NCBI GenBank assembly: GCA_021812265.1
Contig: JAKAOI010000154.1
Coordinates: forward strand, 1 to 6,178
From: Chloroflexota bacterium
Lineage (GTDB): Bacteria > Chloroflexota > Ktedonobacteria > Ktedonobacterales > JACDGC01
Length of the DNA: 6,178 nucleotides
Reading direction: 5' to 3'
In this document: positions 5,352 to 6,178 of the stretch, in pieces
Layout: the number at the start of each line of letters is the position of its first letter
How positions within the stretch are numbered: the stretch's first letter is position 1
Position numbers and translations under genes: made by a program
Notes under the pieces: generated by a model
The model's input: the letters and a program-made list of their open reading frames with translations, nothing else
What the model was told of the DNA's origin: nothing
Database searches by the model: none

Positions 5352-5960
5352 TTACCCCAAAATCTCCGGATTACGTAATATCTCTGCCATTTTAAACGCC
5401 GCCACCCCGCGATGGCTGATCTGCGCCTTTATTTCAGGAGTTAATTCAGCCAGCGTCGCGTGAAATTCCGGTATATAAAAAATCGGATCATACCCAAAAC
5501 CATAGACGCCACGCGGCTCTAACACTATCATACCTTCAATGCTTCCCTCAGTTAAGTATACTTTGCCGGTTTGAGGAATATGCAAAGCCAAGGCGCACCA
5601 ATACCTTGCGGTTCGTTTTTCTTCAGGGATCGCCGCAAGTTTTTCTGCTATTTTCTGAAAGCGCGCGGGGTACGGCGTAGAATATCCGCAAAAACGCGCA
5701 GAATATACTCCAAGTTCATCAGGCATGGCGTCAATAATCAACCCCGAATCATCTGCAAGAGCAGGTATGTGCGCTGCCGCAGCATAGACAGATGCCTTAT
5801 GCGCTGCGTTTTCGGCAAACGTTGTATATGGCTCTTCTACATCAATTTCCAGCCCAATTTCTGCAAGTGTAATTATAGTAAAGGGGATTGCGCTTAATAA
5901 ACCGCGCATTTCCCTTACTTTATCTGCATTCGATGTAGCAAAAAGTAGCGTATATGTCAT
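5352..5960 (-). CDS. rdgB: XTP/dITP diphosphatase (RdgB/HAM1 family)
   Basis: This enzyme hydrolyses non-canonical purine triphosphates (ITP, dITP, XTP) to the monophosphate and pyrophosphate. It keeps deaminated bases out of DNA and RNA. The 202-residue length is normal for the family. Signature blocks are all present: ATSNADK at 8-14, the FAENAAHKA block at 48-56, LADDSG at 68-73 with the paired acidic residues Asp70 and Asp71, GVYSARF at 84-90, GFGYDPIF at 154-161 and the purine-recognition SHR at 182-184. The frame extends upstream to a TTG at 5993, but the extra residues are not family-like, so the ATG at 5960 is chosen. No strong ribosome binding site precedes it, and GGAAATGAG is the best candidate. 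It starts 34 bp after the stop of the C39-like gene, which suggests co-transcription and possibly translational coupling. It is soluble and cytosolic. Confidence 0.97.
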   Translation of the reverse strand: MTYTLLFATSNADKVREMRGLLSAIPFTIITLAEIGLEIDVEEPYTTFAENAAHKASVYAAAAHIPALADDSGLIIDAMPDELGVYSARFCGYSTPYPARFQKIAEKLAAIPEEKRTARYWCALALHIPQTGKVYLTEGSIEGMIVLEPRGVYGFGYDPIFYIPEFHATLAELTPEIKAQISHRGVAAFKMAEILRNPEILG

Positions 5961-5994
5961 TGCTGTCTCATTTCCATAAATTGGCTGCCGCAAT

Positions 5995-6178
5995 CTATCC
6001 TTGCGGCATAGAAAATTTCATTGAAGCCGGCGTAAATAGCACTGCTTTGGGAGACGCCCAAAGTGATAAAAAAGTTGCAGTTGGCAAATAATGCACAAAA
6101 TAGGTCGACGAATCGACTATCATAAATCCTTGCGAATCAGCGCCGGTTACTACTAAAAAATGTCCCGGCGAAAAATAA
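5995..6178 (-). CDS. C39-like cysteine peptidase family protein, C-terminal fragment (5' end outside window)
   Basis: Sixty codons are open from the window edge to a TAG at 5995-5997. The visible segment contains SPGHFLVVTGAD, then QGFMIVDSS, then an aromatic-rich stretch ending in ...MPQG. A GHF-V-V-G block followed about 16 residues later by an Asp in a V-D motif is the His/Asp half of the papain-like triad in Peptidase_C39-like domains. These are found in bacteriocin-processing peptidases and many secreted or cytosolic cysteine peptidases. The catalytic Cys would lie upstream and cannot be seen, so activity and exact subfamily are unknown. About 35 residues follow the Asp. The gene lies 34 bp upstream of rdgB on the same strand. 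Confidence 0.65.
   Translation of the reverse strand, partial: YFSPGHFLVVTGADSQGFMIVDSSTYFVHYLPTATFLSLWASPKAVLFTPASMKFSMPQG

Noticed and set aside
5571..5897. 108-codon open frame on the + strand
   Set aside because: It is antisense to the conserved blocks of rdgB; the Arg/Cys-rich translation has no motif.
5954..6091. 45-residue frame on the + strand starting at an ATG in 5954-5956
   Set aside because: It overlaps the start of rdgB and the C39-like tail in antisense and has no ribosome binding site. The - strand frame there has family-like sequence.

Overview
The window looks like an anaerobic Firmicutes-type bacterium; a Negativicutes-like lineage is only a guess from overall feel. The signs are strong AGGAGG-type ribosome binding sites, an extended -10 promoter, a classic intrinsic terminator, and moderate GC with many GCGC-rich codons. 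No phage, plasmid, CRISPR, tRNA or rRNA sequence was recognised.

Left part (1-2724, + strand): the 3' two-thirds or more of an M1-family zinc aminopeptidase gene, cut off by the window edge. It carries a HEAT-repeat C-terminus and a terminal coiled coil. It is followed by a DinB-superfamily protein gene with an intact histidine triad. The roughly 100 bases between them contain a strong GC-rich hairpin.

Middle (2725-3151): a 427-base stretch with no conventional gene, and the most interesting part of the window. It holds a promoter, a 25-codon ORF with a Shine-Dalgarno that fully matches the canonical anti-SD, a compact three-way-junction fold and an intrinsic terminator. That order is typical of an attenuator or riboswitch leader, or of a short independent RNA. 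It is followed at once by a 127-bp MITE-like element with 12-bp inverted ends and internal hairpins. Downstream is a gene (3152-4225) for a divergent YjeF-N / NAD(P)HX-epimerase-like protein. It has an unfamiliar N-terminal region of about 100 residues and no dehydratase domain.

Right part (4269-6178, - strand): three genes read leftwards. They are the last 60 codons of a C39-like cysteine peptidase family protein (cut by the window edge), rdgB (non-canonical purine NTP pyrophosphatase), and a RNase Z-like metallo-beta-lactamase-fold hydrolase. The first two are 34 bp apart and probably co-transcribed. The third follows after a 240-bp gap and has its own good ribosome binding site and perhaps its own promoter. 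It converges on the YjeF-like gene across 43 bp that are spanned by a perfect 9-bp inverted repeat.

Most genes are housekeeping or metabolite-repair types: peptide turnover, removal of damaged nucleotides, and possibly repair of damaged NAD(P)H. No obvious shared pathway links them. The candidate undescribed elements are the 2747-2985 leader and the adjacent mobile element.
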